From assembly GCA_002471275.1 (NCBI GenBank), contig DKPQ01000010.1, positions 1 through 64,000 on the forward strand: a stretch of DNA of 64,000 nucleotides, given 5' to 3'. The stretch comes from Flammeovirgaceae bacterium UBA7330 (GTDB lineage Bacteria > Bacteroidota > Bacteroidia > Cytophagales > Cyclobacteriaceae). The position numbers and the translations under genes were made by a program. The notes below the pieces were generated by a model that saw only the letters and a program-made list of their open reading frames with translations, was not told the DNA's origin and ran no database searches. Of this stretch, positions 17,897 through 27,500 are shown one piece after another (within the stretch, counting starts at the first letter, position 1; every line of letters begins with the position of its first letter).

Positions 17897-20800
17897 ATGC
17901 CTAATTTCTATCTGATCTCAGCCCTTTTTTTCATTTCTATCACTTGCTATGGTCAACAGGGAAAATTGGTCCCCTTGCAGATGGAGCGTACCAGCGAGTA
18001 CTTTATCCAAAATTGGACCACTGAGGATGGACTAACGCAGAATAGCGTAAATGACATCGTTCAAACCCAGGATGGGTATCTGTGGTTGGCCACATACGGT
18101 GGTTTGGTAAGGTATGACGGTGTGAACTTTGAAACCTACACGATCGGTAATACACCAGGGTTGGAATCTAACCGGATCATTACCTTGCTGGAAACCAATA
18201 GTGGTAGTCTGTGGATCGGTCATAGGGAAGGTGGGATATCCATTTTAGAAGATGGAATATTCCAAACACCAAAGGTGCTGGAGGATATTTCAAAGGAGTT
18301 TGTTCAGGACTTTTGTGAGGATCTGGATGGAAATGTCTGGATCGCCACCGGAGATGGGCTTTATAAATATTCAGAGGGTCAGTTAGATAAATACCACACC
18401 GTGGAGGGTCTGCCAAGCAGTATAGTTCGCAGGCTGTTCCTGCATAAATCGGGTGCAGTTCACTTTGTCAGCGACATTGAAGATCAACCCGGTTTGGCTC
18501 ACGGTTTTGTTTTTGAAGGGAAAATAAAAGTCCTAAAAAAATACCCTACTTCTGAGCGGCTTAATATTCTGGATTACAACAGCAGAGGAGAGTTGTGGAT
18601 GGCCTATCCGGATAGGGTGGTGATGGAAAAAGAAGGCAAAGTGCTCAAATCTTTTGAGTTTGGAAAGGTTGACCTGGGAGAGGTACATACTTTCCTGATT
18701 GACCGGGAGGGAAATATCTGGCTTGGGTCTCACCAGAACGTGGCGTTGATCACCCGGGAGGAGGCACAAAATGTGCAAAATGGCCCTGTAAAACTCAATA
18801 AAATCTATACTTACAAGCGGGAGAATGACATAAACCGGATCACCCAGGACCGGGAAGGCAATATATGGGTGGGGACATGGAAGGAAGGGCTGTTTATGTT
18901 TAAAAAGCGGGTGATCAAAAGATATTTCCCTTCAGTGAAAAGTGCCTCTTCGATCTATACAAAGGTAGCCCCTGATGGCTATGGGGGTATCTGGTTTTCT
19001 GCAGCATGTCATGACTTGGCTCACTACATAAATGGTGAGTTCAGCCGATATAAATCTTTTGAAGGCTGTGTCCGGGAATTGTATAATGACCCTGCCAACG
19101 AAGCCGTCATTTATGTGGGTGTTGATTCTGAGTTGGGTATGATCAAAGACCTCCGGTATGAAAAACTCACCGATCTGGAGGAGTTGTTGAGTGAGAATTT
19201 ATACTTTTCTAAAATAACTGCCATTCTGAAGGCAGATGATGGGGCATTTTGGCTGGGTACCACGGGAAATGGGCTTGTTGTTTTCAAAGATACAGTGGTC
19301 CATCACTTTACCTCCTACAGAGAATTGACCGGGGACGTTATTTTAACCATAAAAAAGACAAGTGATGGAGATATTTGGGTCGGCACAAATGCAGGCATTA
19401 CAATTTTTAGTGTAGATGGCATAAAGAAAATCACCGCTGAAGATGGTTTAGTTCGGGGAGACATCCGGAGCATTTTTGAAGATAGAGATGGAGTGATATG
19501 GGTAGGTAGCTATGGCGCAGGATTGTCCAGAATTGAGGATGGCCGGATAACCAGTTATACTGCAAGTGATGGCCTTTTCGAAAACATTGTTTCCAGGATC
19601 ACCGAAGATATCAATGGAAATTTGTGGATGATCGGAAATATGGGCTTGTTTATGCTCAATAAGCAGCAATTCAATGATCTGGACGCTAACAGGATCTCTC
19701 AGCTGACCTGTTTATCATTTGAATCGGAAGATGGAATGATCGAAGGGAATAGCACGGGGCAGATTGCTAAAACTGCTGATGGACTCACCTGGTGGCCAAC
19801 CATCAAAGGAATGGCTGCAATAAACATAGATAATGACTATGAGGACCCGATTCCTACAAAAACGCTGATTCAGAAGGTCATCATTTCAGATATTGTATCA
19901 ACAGGTCCAATTGGTGAAAGTGTAACGCTTGACAAAAACCAGAGAGACATAGAGGTGATGTATGCTGGTCTGAAGTTTTCAAACCCGATGAAAATTAAAT
20001 TCCGCTATAAGCTTGTAGGGTATGACCAGGACTGGAGAGAAAATGGCACGAAGAGAACGGTGAATTACACCAACTTAAACCCTGGCAATTACCTGCTGAA
20101 AGTTGAAGCCTCTAATTTGAATGGAGCCTGGGGAGGAGAACCGGCCACCTTAGCAATCTCAGTGGTTCCTACAATATGGGAAATGGCCTGGACAAAAATT
20201 ATCGCCATCGTCATTCTGCTGTTCCTGATCTGGTTGCTTTTCAGGTGGCGAAACCTGTATCTGATTAAGAAGAGAGAGGAGCTATCCTCAATAGTGAAGT
20301 TGCGAACTAAAGAGCTGCATGAAAAAAACCAACAGCTGGAATCAACACTCTCAAATCTAAAGGTCACTCACGATAAATTGGTGCAATCTGAGAAAATGGC
20401 TTCGCTAGGTACCATGATTGCCGGAGTGAGTCATGAAATCAATAATCCATTACAGTTTATACAAAATGGCCTCGACCTACTAAAGAAATCCAAGCACAAT
20501 AATGAGGTTTTGAAAGAACACCTGGACCCTTCACTGGAGATCATAGACTCTGGTATAAAGCGTGCATCTGAGATTGTTCAGAGCCTAAATCAGTTTTCAC
20601 GGGCCAATGAAGATTATAATGAGCATTTTGATTTGAAGGAGGTGCTGGAAAATTGCCTGGTTATCCTGAGAAACCGACTGAATACGAAAGCAAAGGTCGA
20701 AATAAAAACCCCTGACGAAAAACTGATATGCCGGGGGAATCAGGGAAAGTTGCATCAGGCATTTCTAAACCTACTATCAAATGCCGAACAGGCCATTGAC

Positions 20801-21061
20801 GACACAGGAAAAATCATCATTGAGGCTAAAAGATTGACAGATAAGATCGAAGTATCCATTTCTGATACCGGCCATGGCATCAGTCCGGAGATCATTTCCC
20901 AGATCTTTGATCCTTTCTTTACCACCAAGCCACCAGGCAAAGGAACTGGTTTGGGGTTATCTATCACCTACGAAATCATTGTTCATCACCATGGATCAAT
21001 TGACATCAAATCCGAACCGGGGAAGGGAAGTACTTTTATTGTTAGTTTGCCGGTGGGTTAA
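17897..21061 (+). CDS. Two-component propeller-domain sensor histidine kinase
   Basis: Large membrane sensor of 1054 residues. After a signal peptide, about 600 residues consist of repeated two-component-regulator propeller blades (recurring DGxLWxGT-like units such as DGYLWLATYGGLVRYDG and GNIWVGTWKEGL). A Y_Y_Y-type beta domain follows at about 680-765 (KFRYKLVGYDQDWRENG), then one membrane helix (about 767-787), a coiled coil, a HisKA domain with phospho-accepting H846 (VSHEINNP) and a HATPase domain with N (NLLSNAEQAI), G1 (DTGHGI), F (FDPFFTTKP) and G2 (GTGLGLS) boxes. Unlike classic hybrid systems of Bacteroides it has no receiver or AraC-type DNA-binding domain. A single-domain receiver gene follows. 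Glycan sensing is inferred from the architecture. Confidence 0.92.
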   Translation: MPNFYLISALFFISITCYGQQGKLVPLQMERTSEYFIQNWTTEDGLTQNSVNDIVQTQDGYLWLATYGGLVRYDGVNFETYTIGNTPGLESNRIITLLETNSGSLWIGHREGGISILEDGIFQTPKVLEDISKEFVQDFCEDLDGNVWIATGDGLYKYSEGQLDKYHTVEGLPSSIVRRLFLHKSGAVHFVSDIEDQPGLAHGFVFEGKIKVLKKYPTSERLNILDYNSRGELWMAYPDRVVMEKEGKVLKSFEFGKVDLGEVHTFLIDREGNIWLGSHQNVALITREEAQNVQNGPVKLNKIYTYKRENDINRITQDREGNIWVGTWKEGLFMFKKRVIKRYFPSVKSASSIYTKVAPDGYGGIWFSAACHDLAHYINGEFSRYKSFEGCVRELYNDPANEAVIYVGVDSELGMIKDLRYEKLTDLEELLSENLYFSKITAILKADDGAFWLGTTGNGLVVFKDTVVHHFTSYRELTGDVILTIKKTSDGDIWVGTNAGITIFSVDGIKKITAEDGLVRGDIRSIFEDRDGVIWVGSYGAGLSRIEDGRITSYTASDGLFENIVSRITEDINGNLWMIGNMGLFMLNKQQFNDLDANRISQLTCLSFESEDGMIEGNSTGQIAKTADGLTWWPTIKGMAAINIDNDYEDPIPTKTLIQKVIISDIVSTGPIGESVTLDKNQRDIEVMYAGLKFSNPMKIKFRYKLVGYDQDWRENGTKRTVNYTNLNPGNYLLKVEASNLNGAWGGEPATLAISVVPTIWEMAWTKIIAIVILLFLIWLLFRWRNLYLIKKREELSSIVKLRTKELHEKNQQLESTLSNLKVTHDKLVQSEKMASLGTMIAGVSHEINNPLQFIQNGLDLLKKSKHNNEVLKEHLDPSLEIIDSGIKRASEIVQSLNQFSRANEDYNEHFDLKEVLENCLVILRNRLNTKAKVEIKTPDEKLICRGNQGKLHQAFLNLLSNAEQAIDDTGKIIIEAKRLTDKIEVSISDTGHGISPEIISQIFDPFFTTKPPGKGTGLGLSITYEIIVHHHGSIDIKSEPGKGSTFIVSLPVG

Positions 21062-21169
21062 TTCATATGGGAGTCAGAACCATTAAATAGAAAGTAATTA
21101 TCTATTTTAGTAGCCGATGGATCAAAAGCAGTTATTTTCAATTGTTAGAAACCGGGAAATTCTGAGTTG

Positions 21170-21535
21170 ATGAAAAAACCTAAGATACTCTTTGTTGATG
21201 ATGAGTTGATCACGCTTAAGTCATTTGAGCTTTATTTTAAGAACATATTTGATGTTTTCACCGCCAGCAACGGATCAAAGGCGTTGACTTTGCTACAAGC
21301 GCACAAGGACATGGATGCTTTAATCACTGATTTTAAGATGCCTGAGGTAAACGGTCTCCAGCTGATCAAACAGGCAAAATCCAACCACTCCGGATTGGTA
21401 TGCTTTCTTGTTACTGGTTATACCAATACACCGGAGATTCGAGAAGCTTTATCAGACAAAATAGTTGCTGAGACCATTACAAAACCATTTGATTTGCCGA
21501 ATCTGGAACAGAAAATCAGCTCGACTTTGGGCTAG
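21170..21535 (+). CDS. Single-domain response regulator (receiver only)
   Basis: CheY-like receiver of 121 residues. The acidic pocket D10-D11-E12, the phospho-acceptor D54 (LITDFKMPE), T82 (LVTGY) and K105 (ITKPFD) are all present. No output domain follows. It starts at the ATG at 21170, because the TTG three bases earlier merely adds a methionine. It lies 108 bp after the propeller kinase and is the obvious phosphorylation partner. Since neither protein carries a DNA-binding domain, the signal must go to a further protein, perhaps by phosphorelay or protein-protein contact. Confidence 0.9.
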   Translation: MKKPKILFVDDELITLKSFELYFKNIFDVFTASNGSKALTLLQAHKDMDALITDFKMPEVNGLQLIKQAKSNHSGLVCFLVTGYTNTPEIREALSDKIVAETITKPFDLPNLEQKISSTLG

Positions 21536-21574
21536 GATATTGAAGGGGTTGTATCTTCAGTTGTCATTATAAAG

Positions 21575-22097
21575 ATGAATACAGACTGGGAAAAAATAGG
21601 AATTCAAATAGGCTCAATTAACGAAAATGCTGAATTTGGGGGAGATGATTACGCAAAATTAGCACTTGAAAATATCCTCGGAGAAGGTATGGATTAAAGA
21701 AGCTGTTGAAAAGGCAATATTTAATGAACCCGGAGCAGAACTTGCGATGAATTGTTTGAGGCTGATTTCGTCTGAACTTGCTGCTGACTATGCTTATTCT
21801 ATTTATCAATCTGACTTTGATGCTGACAGGAAGAATATGGCAGTTTGGTTGATTAAGCATCTTACTGTCAGAAAAAGTTATCATTGGATAGAGGAATTCC
21901 TAAATGACAAGAGTGTAATTGGTTGGGGAATTGGTGTTCTTGACCAACTCTTGTGGACTGAAAAAATTGATTATGAGAAAGAAAAAGGAAGAATTGACTA
22001 TCTGTTAAATATAGCTCTTACAAATTCAAATGGAGAGCTAAAGGACAATGTTGACTTCATAAAAGAATATTTTAAAGCAAGAGAAGGGAATGGATAA
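21575..22097 (+). pseudogene. Small helical (HEAT-like) protein gene with frameshift
   Basis: Two overlapping frames seem to be one gene. From the ATG at 21575 the frame reads MNTDWEKIGIQIGS and continues to LALENILGEG before a stop at about 21695. A second frame, open from about 21666 to 22097, continues as WIKEAVEKAIFNEPGAELAM. Removing a single G in the GAAGGTATGG stretch near 21687 would join them as ILGEVWIKEAVEKAI. The joined product would be about 173 residues, alpha-helical with HEAT-like repeats (AVWLIKHLTVRKSYHWIEEF, GWGIGVLDQLLW). I do not recognise a specific family. The region is AT-richer than its neighbours. It is either a recently broken gene or a sequencing error. Confidence 0.6.
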
Positions 22098-22222
22098 TCA
22101 ACTACCGCCGCCAATCACCCTTCCAAAAACGTTTCACCCCATTTTTAATCATCTCGCACTCCTTTTCAATAATTTACATTTTTCCATACTTTTAGGGTCC
22201 GAAAATTGTCTTCGGAACAAAA

Positions 22223-22792
22223 ATGATCCCAAATCCCAAAGAAAATTCACGTAGCTACGAAGTGCTGTGGAACCAGTTTCGCGCTGGAGACCTTGACGCG
22301 CTGGAGGTCATTTATAGGGATCATTTTAAATCACTCTACCAGCATGGGATGACCGTCTGTCCAAGCATCGATATCGTCAAAGATGCCATCCAGGAGTTGT
22401 TTACCTCCCTGGTGCAACGGCAGCATTCGCTTACATCAGTAGAAAATGTGAGCTTCTACCTGCTGAAGTCATTGAGAAATAAGATCTACGACGAGCTCAA
22501 TAGCCGAAAGAAGACGGTCATTGCGAATGAAGCCTACAAAAATGAAGCGCTCGTTGATCTTGTTGGTGAAGAGATAAAAATCCCAGAAGGCACCAATCAA
22601 AATAAAGATCAATTGATTTTGGTAATCAATCAGTTGCCTGAGCGGCAACGCGAAATTGTCATGTTGATCTTTTTCGAGGGCCGATCCTATGAGGAAGTAT
22701 CTAAACTGATGTCACTCACAGTAAATTCTGCCTACAAACTTACCTGGAAGGCCGTCAATTCATTGAAGAAGAGCCTGAGGCAACTGAAGTAG
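22223..22792 (+). CDS. ECF RNA polymerase sigma factor
   Basis: ECF sigma factor of 189 residues. Region 2 (about 20-90) shows ALEVIYRDHFKSLYQHG and VKDAIQELFTSL, and region 4 (about 130-185) shows LPERQREIVMLIFFEGRSYE with a following HTH. It should direct RNA polymerase to the SusC3 unit under control of FecR3. The ATG at 22223 fits the family N-terminus. The FecR partner does not follow directly: 571 bp of non-coding, repeat-rich DNA separates them, which is unusual for these pairs. A large stem-loop begins 17 bp after the stop. Confidence 0.92.
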   Translation: MIPNPKENSRSYEVLWNQFRAGDLDALEVIYRDHFKSLYQHGMTVCPSIDIVKDAIQELFTSLVQRQHSLTSVENVSFYLLKSLRNKIYDELNSRKKTVIANEAYKNEALVDLVGEEIKIPEGTNQNKDQLILVINQLPERQREIVMLIFFEGRSYEEVSKLMSLTVNSAYKLTWKAVNSLKKSLRQLK

Positions 22793-22809
22793 GTTGAACC
22801 ACTCCCTTT

Positions 22810-22852
22810 CTGGCTGGTGAGGACCCACCTATGGTGGTCAGGCACCAGCCAG
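22810..22852 (+). ncRNA. Nested stem-loop downstream of sigma factor
   Basis: The outer stem pairs CTGGCTGGTG (22810-22819) with CACCAGCCAG (22843-22852), perfect over 10 bp. Inside, CCACC (22825-22829) pairs with GGTGG (22833-22837). No T-run follows, so a plain intrinsic terminator is less likely than a processed 3' end or a structured RNA element. Confidence 0.45.
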
Positions 22853-22905
22853 AATGTAGAAGTCATTCGATCTTAGTGTATGGAATCATCGGGCGGAAAT
22901 AAGAC

Positions 22906-22942
22906 ATCAATCGCACGGAAGAAACTTCCGCGCTAGTGAGGG
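22906..22942 (+). repeat. 37-bp hairpin repeat, copy 1
   Basis: Matches copy 2 at 23100-23136 at 36 of 37 positions. The core is an inverted repeat, CGGAAG-AAA-CTTCCG, extended outward by further pairs around one mismatch. A downstream TTTCTTCGG could compete for the same arm, giving two alternative folds. Confidence 0.8.
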
Positions 22943-23099
22943 AGGATTTCTTCGGTTCAATCAATCCTGATGCGGATCACCCTTTCACCAGCACATTCCA
23001 CCGCAGGTGGCATTAGCGTAATCATTTTATAATCACCATTGGTTGACATTGGTGCATCAGTGGCTTTCATTTTAATTGGCTCTGACATGTCGTGCTATA

Positions 23100-23136
23100 A
23101 TCAAACGCACGGAAGAAACTTCCGCGCTAGTGAGGG
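23100..23136 (+). repeat. 37-bp hairpin repeat, copy 2
   Basis: Second copy of the CGGAAG-AAA-CTTCCG hairpin repeat, 194 bp after the first and in the same orientation. Only one base differs (A for T before the CGCACGG arm). The flanking sequences differ, so the repeat unit is sharply bounded. Confidence 0.8.
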
Positions 23137-23363
23137 GTTTAGAAGTGGTCTGTGAGACACTGACACCAGCGAGGGAGTAGAAGTAATGCAATAAACTTTC
23201 TTATGGATGAAATTATAAATCAATCAATAATTGATAATGTATGATGAAATATTGTTATAAAAGCTAAGAAAAAGCTTTAGTATTCATAAAGTTCGCATTT
23301 TTTTGTCATCGAGGCGGATAGATTCTGCAATACTTCAGGTCTTTATACCACAAAGCGACGATT

Positions 23364-24446
23364 TTGGAATATAAAAAATATAAAACCGAAGATTTTGTCC
23401 TGGATCCTGAGTTCAGAAAGTGGGTCCTGACATCCTCAGCCGAGTCAAATGTCTTTTGGGAAAACTGGATACAGCGCAATCCGGACAAAGTAGATAAAGT
23501 AAAAGAAGCCAGGGAGATCATTCTCTCCATGGCCAAAGTTGCATATCAGCCACCGGCTGATATTGAGAATGAGATATGGGACCATGTGAAGAATAGTGCA
23601 GCGCTGCAAAAGCAGGAGAAAACCAATGTCATCCCGTTGAGTCCAGCCTCAGTGCTGGGAAAGCCAAAAGAAGATGAAGGGACTTCGCTGTGGCGATATC
23701 TGAAAATAGCTGCAGCAGCCATTATTGTGTTGGCAGGTACCGTCTTCTTTTACAACAACTATTTAGAAGGTCAGAAGGCGGAATTGGCTAAGCTACACGC
23801 GCCTGAAGAATTAATTGTAAAGTCAAACCCCAAAGGCCAAAAGTCCACCATCATGCTTTCGGATGGCACCAAAGTCATCCTCAATAGTGAAAGTGAATTG
23901 ACCTATACCAGCGAATATGGCAAGATAGACAGGAAGGTTACCTTATCAGGAGAAGCCTTCTTCGAGGTAGCAGAAAATCCTGATAAGCCTTTTACCGTTC
24001 AGACAAACCATCTGAGCACCACTGCCCTGGGCACTGCATTCAATGTGCTGGCCTACGAAAACGAATTTGAAGAAGTAAGCCTGCTTTCGGGAAAAGTACG
24101 TGTAGAGAAAAACATGGATAATAAACACCATGAAATCCTCACACCTGGAGAAATGATCCAGCTGGATCAGGAAGTAAATATGGTGAAAAGGTCATTTTAC
24201 CCTGAATACAAGGCCATGTGGAGAAATGGGATCCTTTACTTAAAAGATACACCATTTGATGTGACGATCGCCAGGCTCGAGCGGTGGTATGGCGTTGATT
24301 TCAAGATTGAAAAAGGGCCCTCAAAAAGCCTGACCTGTAATGGAAGATTCGACAATGAGTACCTCTCGAATGTGCTGACAAGCTTAGGTTATTCGGCAGG
24401 GTTTCAGTTCGACATAGAAGATAAAACCGTTTACATAAAATTTTAA
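23364..24446 (+). CDS. FecR-family anti-sigma factor (FecR3)
   Basis: Membrane anti-sigma factor of 360 residues. The N-terminal cytoplasmic part has DFVLDPEFRKWVL and FWENWIQRNPDKVDKVKEA, a membrane helix lies at about 112-130 (LKIAAAAIIVLAGTVFFY), and the periplasmic FecR domain has LSDGTKVILNSESELTY, SGEAFFEVAENPDKPFTV and STTALGTAFNV. The DUF4974-like end carries GRFDNEYLSNVLTSLGYSAG. The start is TTG at 23364; no in-frame ATG is near. It sits upstream of SusC3 and pairs with the ECF sigma at 22223-22792, from which it is separated by the repeat-rich spacer. Confidence 0.92.
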   Translation: MEYKKYKTEDFVLDPEFRKWVLTSSAESNVFWENWIQRNPDKVDKVKEAREIILSMAKVAYQPPADIENEIWDHVKNSAALQKQEKTNVIPLSPASVLGKPKEDEGTSLWRYLKIAAAAIIVLAGTVFFYNNYLEGQKAELAKLHAPEELIVKSNPKGQKSTIMLSDGTKVILNSESELTYTSEYGKIDRKVTLSGEAFFEVAENPDKPFTVQTNHLSTTALGTAFNVLAYENEFEEVSLLSGKVRVEKNMDNKHHEILTPGEMIQLDQEVNMVKRSFYPEYKAMWRNGILYLKDTPFDVTIARLERWYGVDFKIEKGPSKSLTCNGRFDNEYLSNVLTSLGYSAGFQFDIEDKTVYIKF

Positions 24447-24496
24447 CAAAGTATAGTATGCCAATGAAGTAAAACCCCAATTCTATTTCGGTATTT

Positions 24497-24555
24497 ACTG
24501 AAAAAGCCCGGGCACAGAGATGCTACCAACATACCTGCCCAGGCTTCCATTCAGT
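24497..24555 (+). terminator. Two-part hairpin between FecR3 and SusC3
   Basis: The inner stem pairs AAGCCCGGGCA (24504-24514) with TGCCCAGGCTT (24536-24546) with one mismatch in 11. The outer stem pairs ACTGAA (24497-24502) with TTCAGT (24550-24555). No T-run follows. It is in the same position as the FecR2-SusC2 hairpin and may attenuate or stabilise the SusC transcript. Confidence 0.5.
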
Positions 24556-24585
24556 GATAAATGTTTCACTTAACTAATCAAATTT

Positions 24586-27500
24586 ATGAAAAATAAATCT
24601 TTACAGTATTTAAAGATGGCAGGGAAGTTATCGATTTATGGACTCGTGATCACACTGCTGCTAGTCAACACAATCCTGGCTAGTAATGGTTCTGCACAGA
24701 ATGTCCAAAGTGTTAAGAAAGCTGTGATCTCATTGACAATCAACAACAGTTCATTAGAGGCTGCCTGCAAAGAAATTGAAAGGCATTCTGATTTTAGGTT
24801 TGTATTCCTGAGAGAAGACATGGGCCTGGATAAGACTGTGAGTATCAAAGCGCGAAATAAAACAGTTGAAGAAGTATTACTGGAGATATCCAAACAAGCC
24901 AATGTAAGCTTCAAGCAAGTCAACCAGCAGATCAGTGTAAGACCACAGGAAGACCTGAACATAGAAAAGGATATCCAGGTGATCATTGATCAGGTGACCA
25001 TCACAGGTAAAATCACTGATGAGAATGGTGAGGGGCTTCCGGGCGCAACAGTTCAGGAGAAAGGGACCAGCAATGGTACCATTACGGATGTAGAAGGAAA
25101 CTATTCACTGAAGGCCAATGATGGAAATGTCCTGGTGATCTCATTTGTGGGTTATCAGACCATTGAAGAACCTATCAACGGCAGAACCAGCATCAGTGTA
25201 AGTCTGCCAGTCGACGTCTCCTCTCTTGAGGAAGTAGTGGTTGTGGGATACGGTACCCAAAAGAAAGTAAACCTGACAGGCTCAGTAGAGCAGGTGGATG
25301 GTAATACCCTGACCAAGCAGCCGGTATTCCAGGTGTCATCAGCACTTACAGGCACTGTACCAGGGCTTACAATCGTTCAAAACAGTGGACAACCGGGAAA
25401 AGACGTTGGACAAATCAGGATACGTGGTTTGGGTTCACTGGGAGACGGTTCTAAAAATGATCCTTTGGTACTTATAGATGGAGTGCAGGGTGATATCAAT
25501 GGCATCGATCCGGGAGACATCGCAGACATATCCGTATTGAAAGACGCTGCGGCGGCTTCCATCTACGGATCGAGAGGAGCCAATGGTGTAATCCTGATCA
25601 CCACCAAGCGAGCCAAAGCCGGTGGTATCAGTGTGGGATACAAAACCTATTTGGGAAGACAAGCAGTTACAGACCGACCGAAATTTGTTGGAGCGCTGAC
25701 CTTCCTGGAGAATGATGGCAATACGCCACAAAACATCATTGATGATTACAGAACTAACCTGCAAAACGGAACCAACCCTGATGTCTATACCGATACCGAT
25801 TGGGTAGATGAGCTTTATTCAGAGTCTGGTTTCATGCAGTACCATCAGGTGAGTGTGGGAGGGGGCTCTGAAACCTTAAGGGTGAATGGTTCCATTTCTT
25901 ATCAGGATCAGGATGGAAATATTCCAAACTTTAACTTCAGACGATACAACGGTCGATTCAATTCTGATCTGGTAGCATCAGAAAAGCTGGACTTCAATTT
26001 TGATATCAACTTTAGCCAGTCCAGGAGTACAGAGCCTGCCCAGGGTCTTTTCAACATCACTCAGCAGGCATTCAGGATCCCACCTATCTACTTTGTTCGT
26101 CATTCAGATGGTTCATGGGGTGATGGTTGGAACGGACAAAATCCAATCGCATTTTCTGAAGACGGTGGTTTGAACGCAGTAAATGAAAACTATTTCAGAG
26201 GTATTTTGAGAATGAATTACAAACCTGTAAAAGGGTTGAACCTTTCATTGATGTACTCTCCTGAATACAGGGATTATCAGCAGAAGGAATTCGTTAGACC
26301 TATTGAAACCATCGTTGATTACGACCTTGGAACCACCAGGCTGACTCCTAACAGAGCTTCATTGAGCCATAGAGTACTCAACAGCCTTGAGCACAATGTG
26401 AATGCTACAGCTGCATATTCCATTGATTTCGGTGCAAGCAGTCTGACAGCCCTTGCCGGTTATGAGATGATCAAGTATAACTCTTCTGATCTCAGGGCTT
26501 ACCGTGATCAGTTCATATTACCGGATTATCAGGTGTTGAATGCCGGATCCGAAGAAAATGATAGCAACTACGGATCAGCAACACACAATGGGTTATTGTC
26601 CTATTTTGGTAGGGTCAACTACTCTTATCAGGATAAGTATTTATTCGAGGCGAATGTGCGAAGAGATGCTTCTTCCAGGTTTTCACCGGATAACCGTGTT
26701 TCCGTTTTCCCTTCCTTCTCAGTGGGTTGGAGAATTGCTGAAGAAGCCTTCTTGCAAAACTCTGATGCGATCAGTGATCTGAAGTTGAGAGCTTCGTGGG
26801 GACAGCTGGGTAACCAGCAGATAGGAAGTGACTTCCCTTATGTTTCATCCATTTCACTTGCAGGAAACTATGTTTTTGGTGGTAGCATCTATACTGCTGC
26901 AACTCAAAACGTGTTGGCTAATTCAGCTATCCAGTGGGAAACCACTGAGACAACCAACATCGGTATCGATGCAGGGTTTATGGAAAACAGGCTGACCCTC
27001 ACCATGGAGTATTATGTCAGAAAGACCAACGATATCTTATTAGAGATCCCTATTCCTTTGAATGTAGGGCTGAGCCCATCTACTCAGAATGCGGCAAGTG
27101 TAGAAAATAAAGGATGGGACCTGGCATTGGGATGGCAGGATGACATCAATGATTTCCAGTACAGCGCAAGATTTATCGCTTCTGATTTTGTGAATGAGGT
27201 GACAGACCTGGCAGGTGTAGGTCCGATCATCAGTGGAGGAGGCATTACCCAGGTGGGTGAAGCCATCAGCTCCATCTATGGTTACGAAACGCAAGGTATA
27301 TTTCAGACACAAGAGGAGATTGACAATGCACCGGCACAGTTTGGTTCTTTGCAACCCGGAAACCTTCGATACAAGGATCAGTTGACAGTAGATACCAATG
27401 GTGACGGTGTTCCTGATCAGGCGGATGGTGTGATCAATGGCGATGACCGTGTGATCATTGGAAATTCACTACCAAGGATGAGCTACTCCTTTGATCTTGG

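Larger units (their letters stand above)
22793..23363. other. 571-bp non-coding spacer with hairpins and repeats between sigma and FecR3
   Basis: No convincing reading frame is seen. The spacer contains a nested stem-loop at 22810-22852, a 37-bp direct repeat at 22906-22942 and 23100-23136, a small CCACC/GGTGG hairpin at 22998-23010, and a degenerate second copy of the CACCAGC...GTAGAAGT motif (22843 onward and about 23162 onward). The last 150 bp before FecR3 are AT-rich and may hold its promoter. A structured RNA or a family of interspersed repeats are both possible. Confidence 0.55.

Noticed and set aside
22906..23136. CRISPR array
   Set aside because: Only two copies of the 37-bp repeat exist, with a 157-bp spacer and no cas genes; the spacing is not CRISPR-like.
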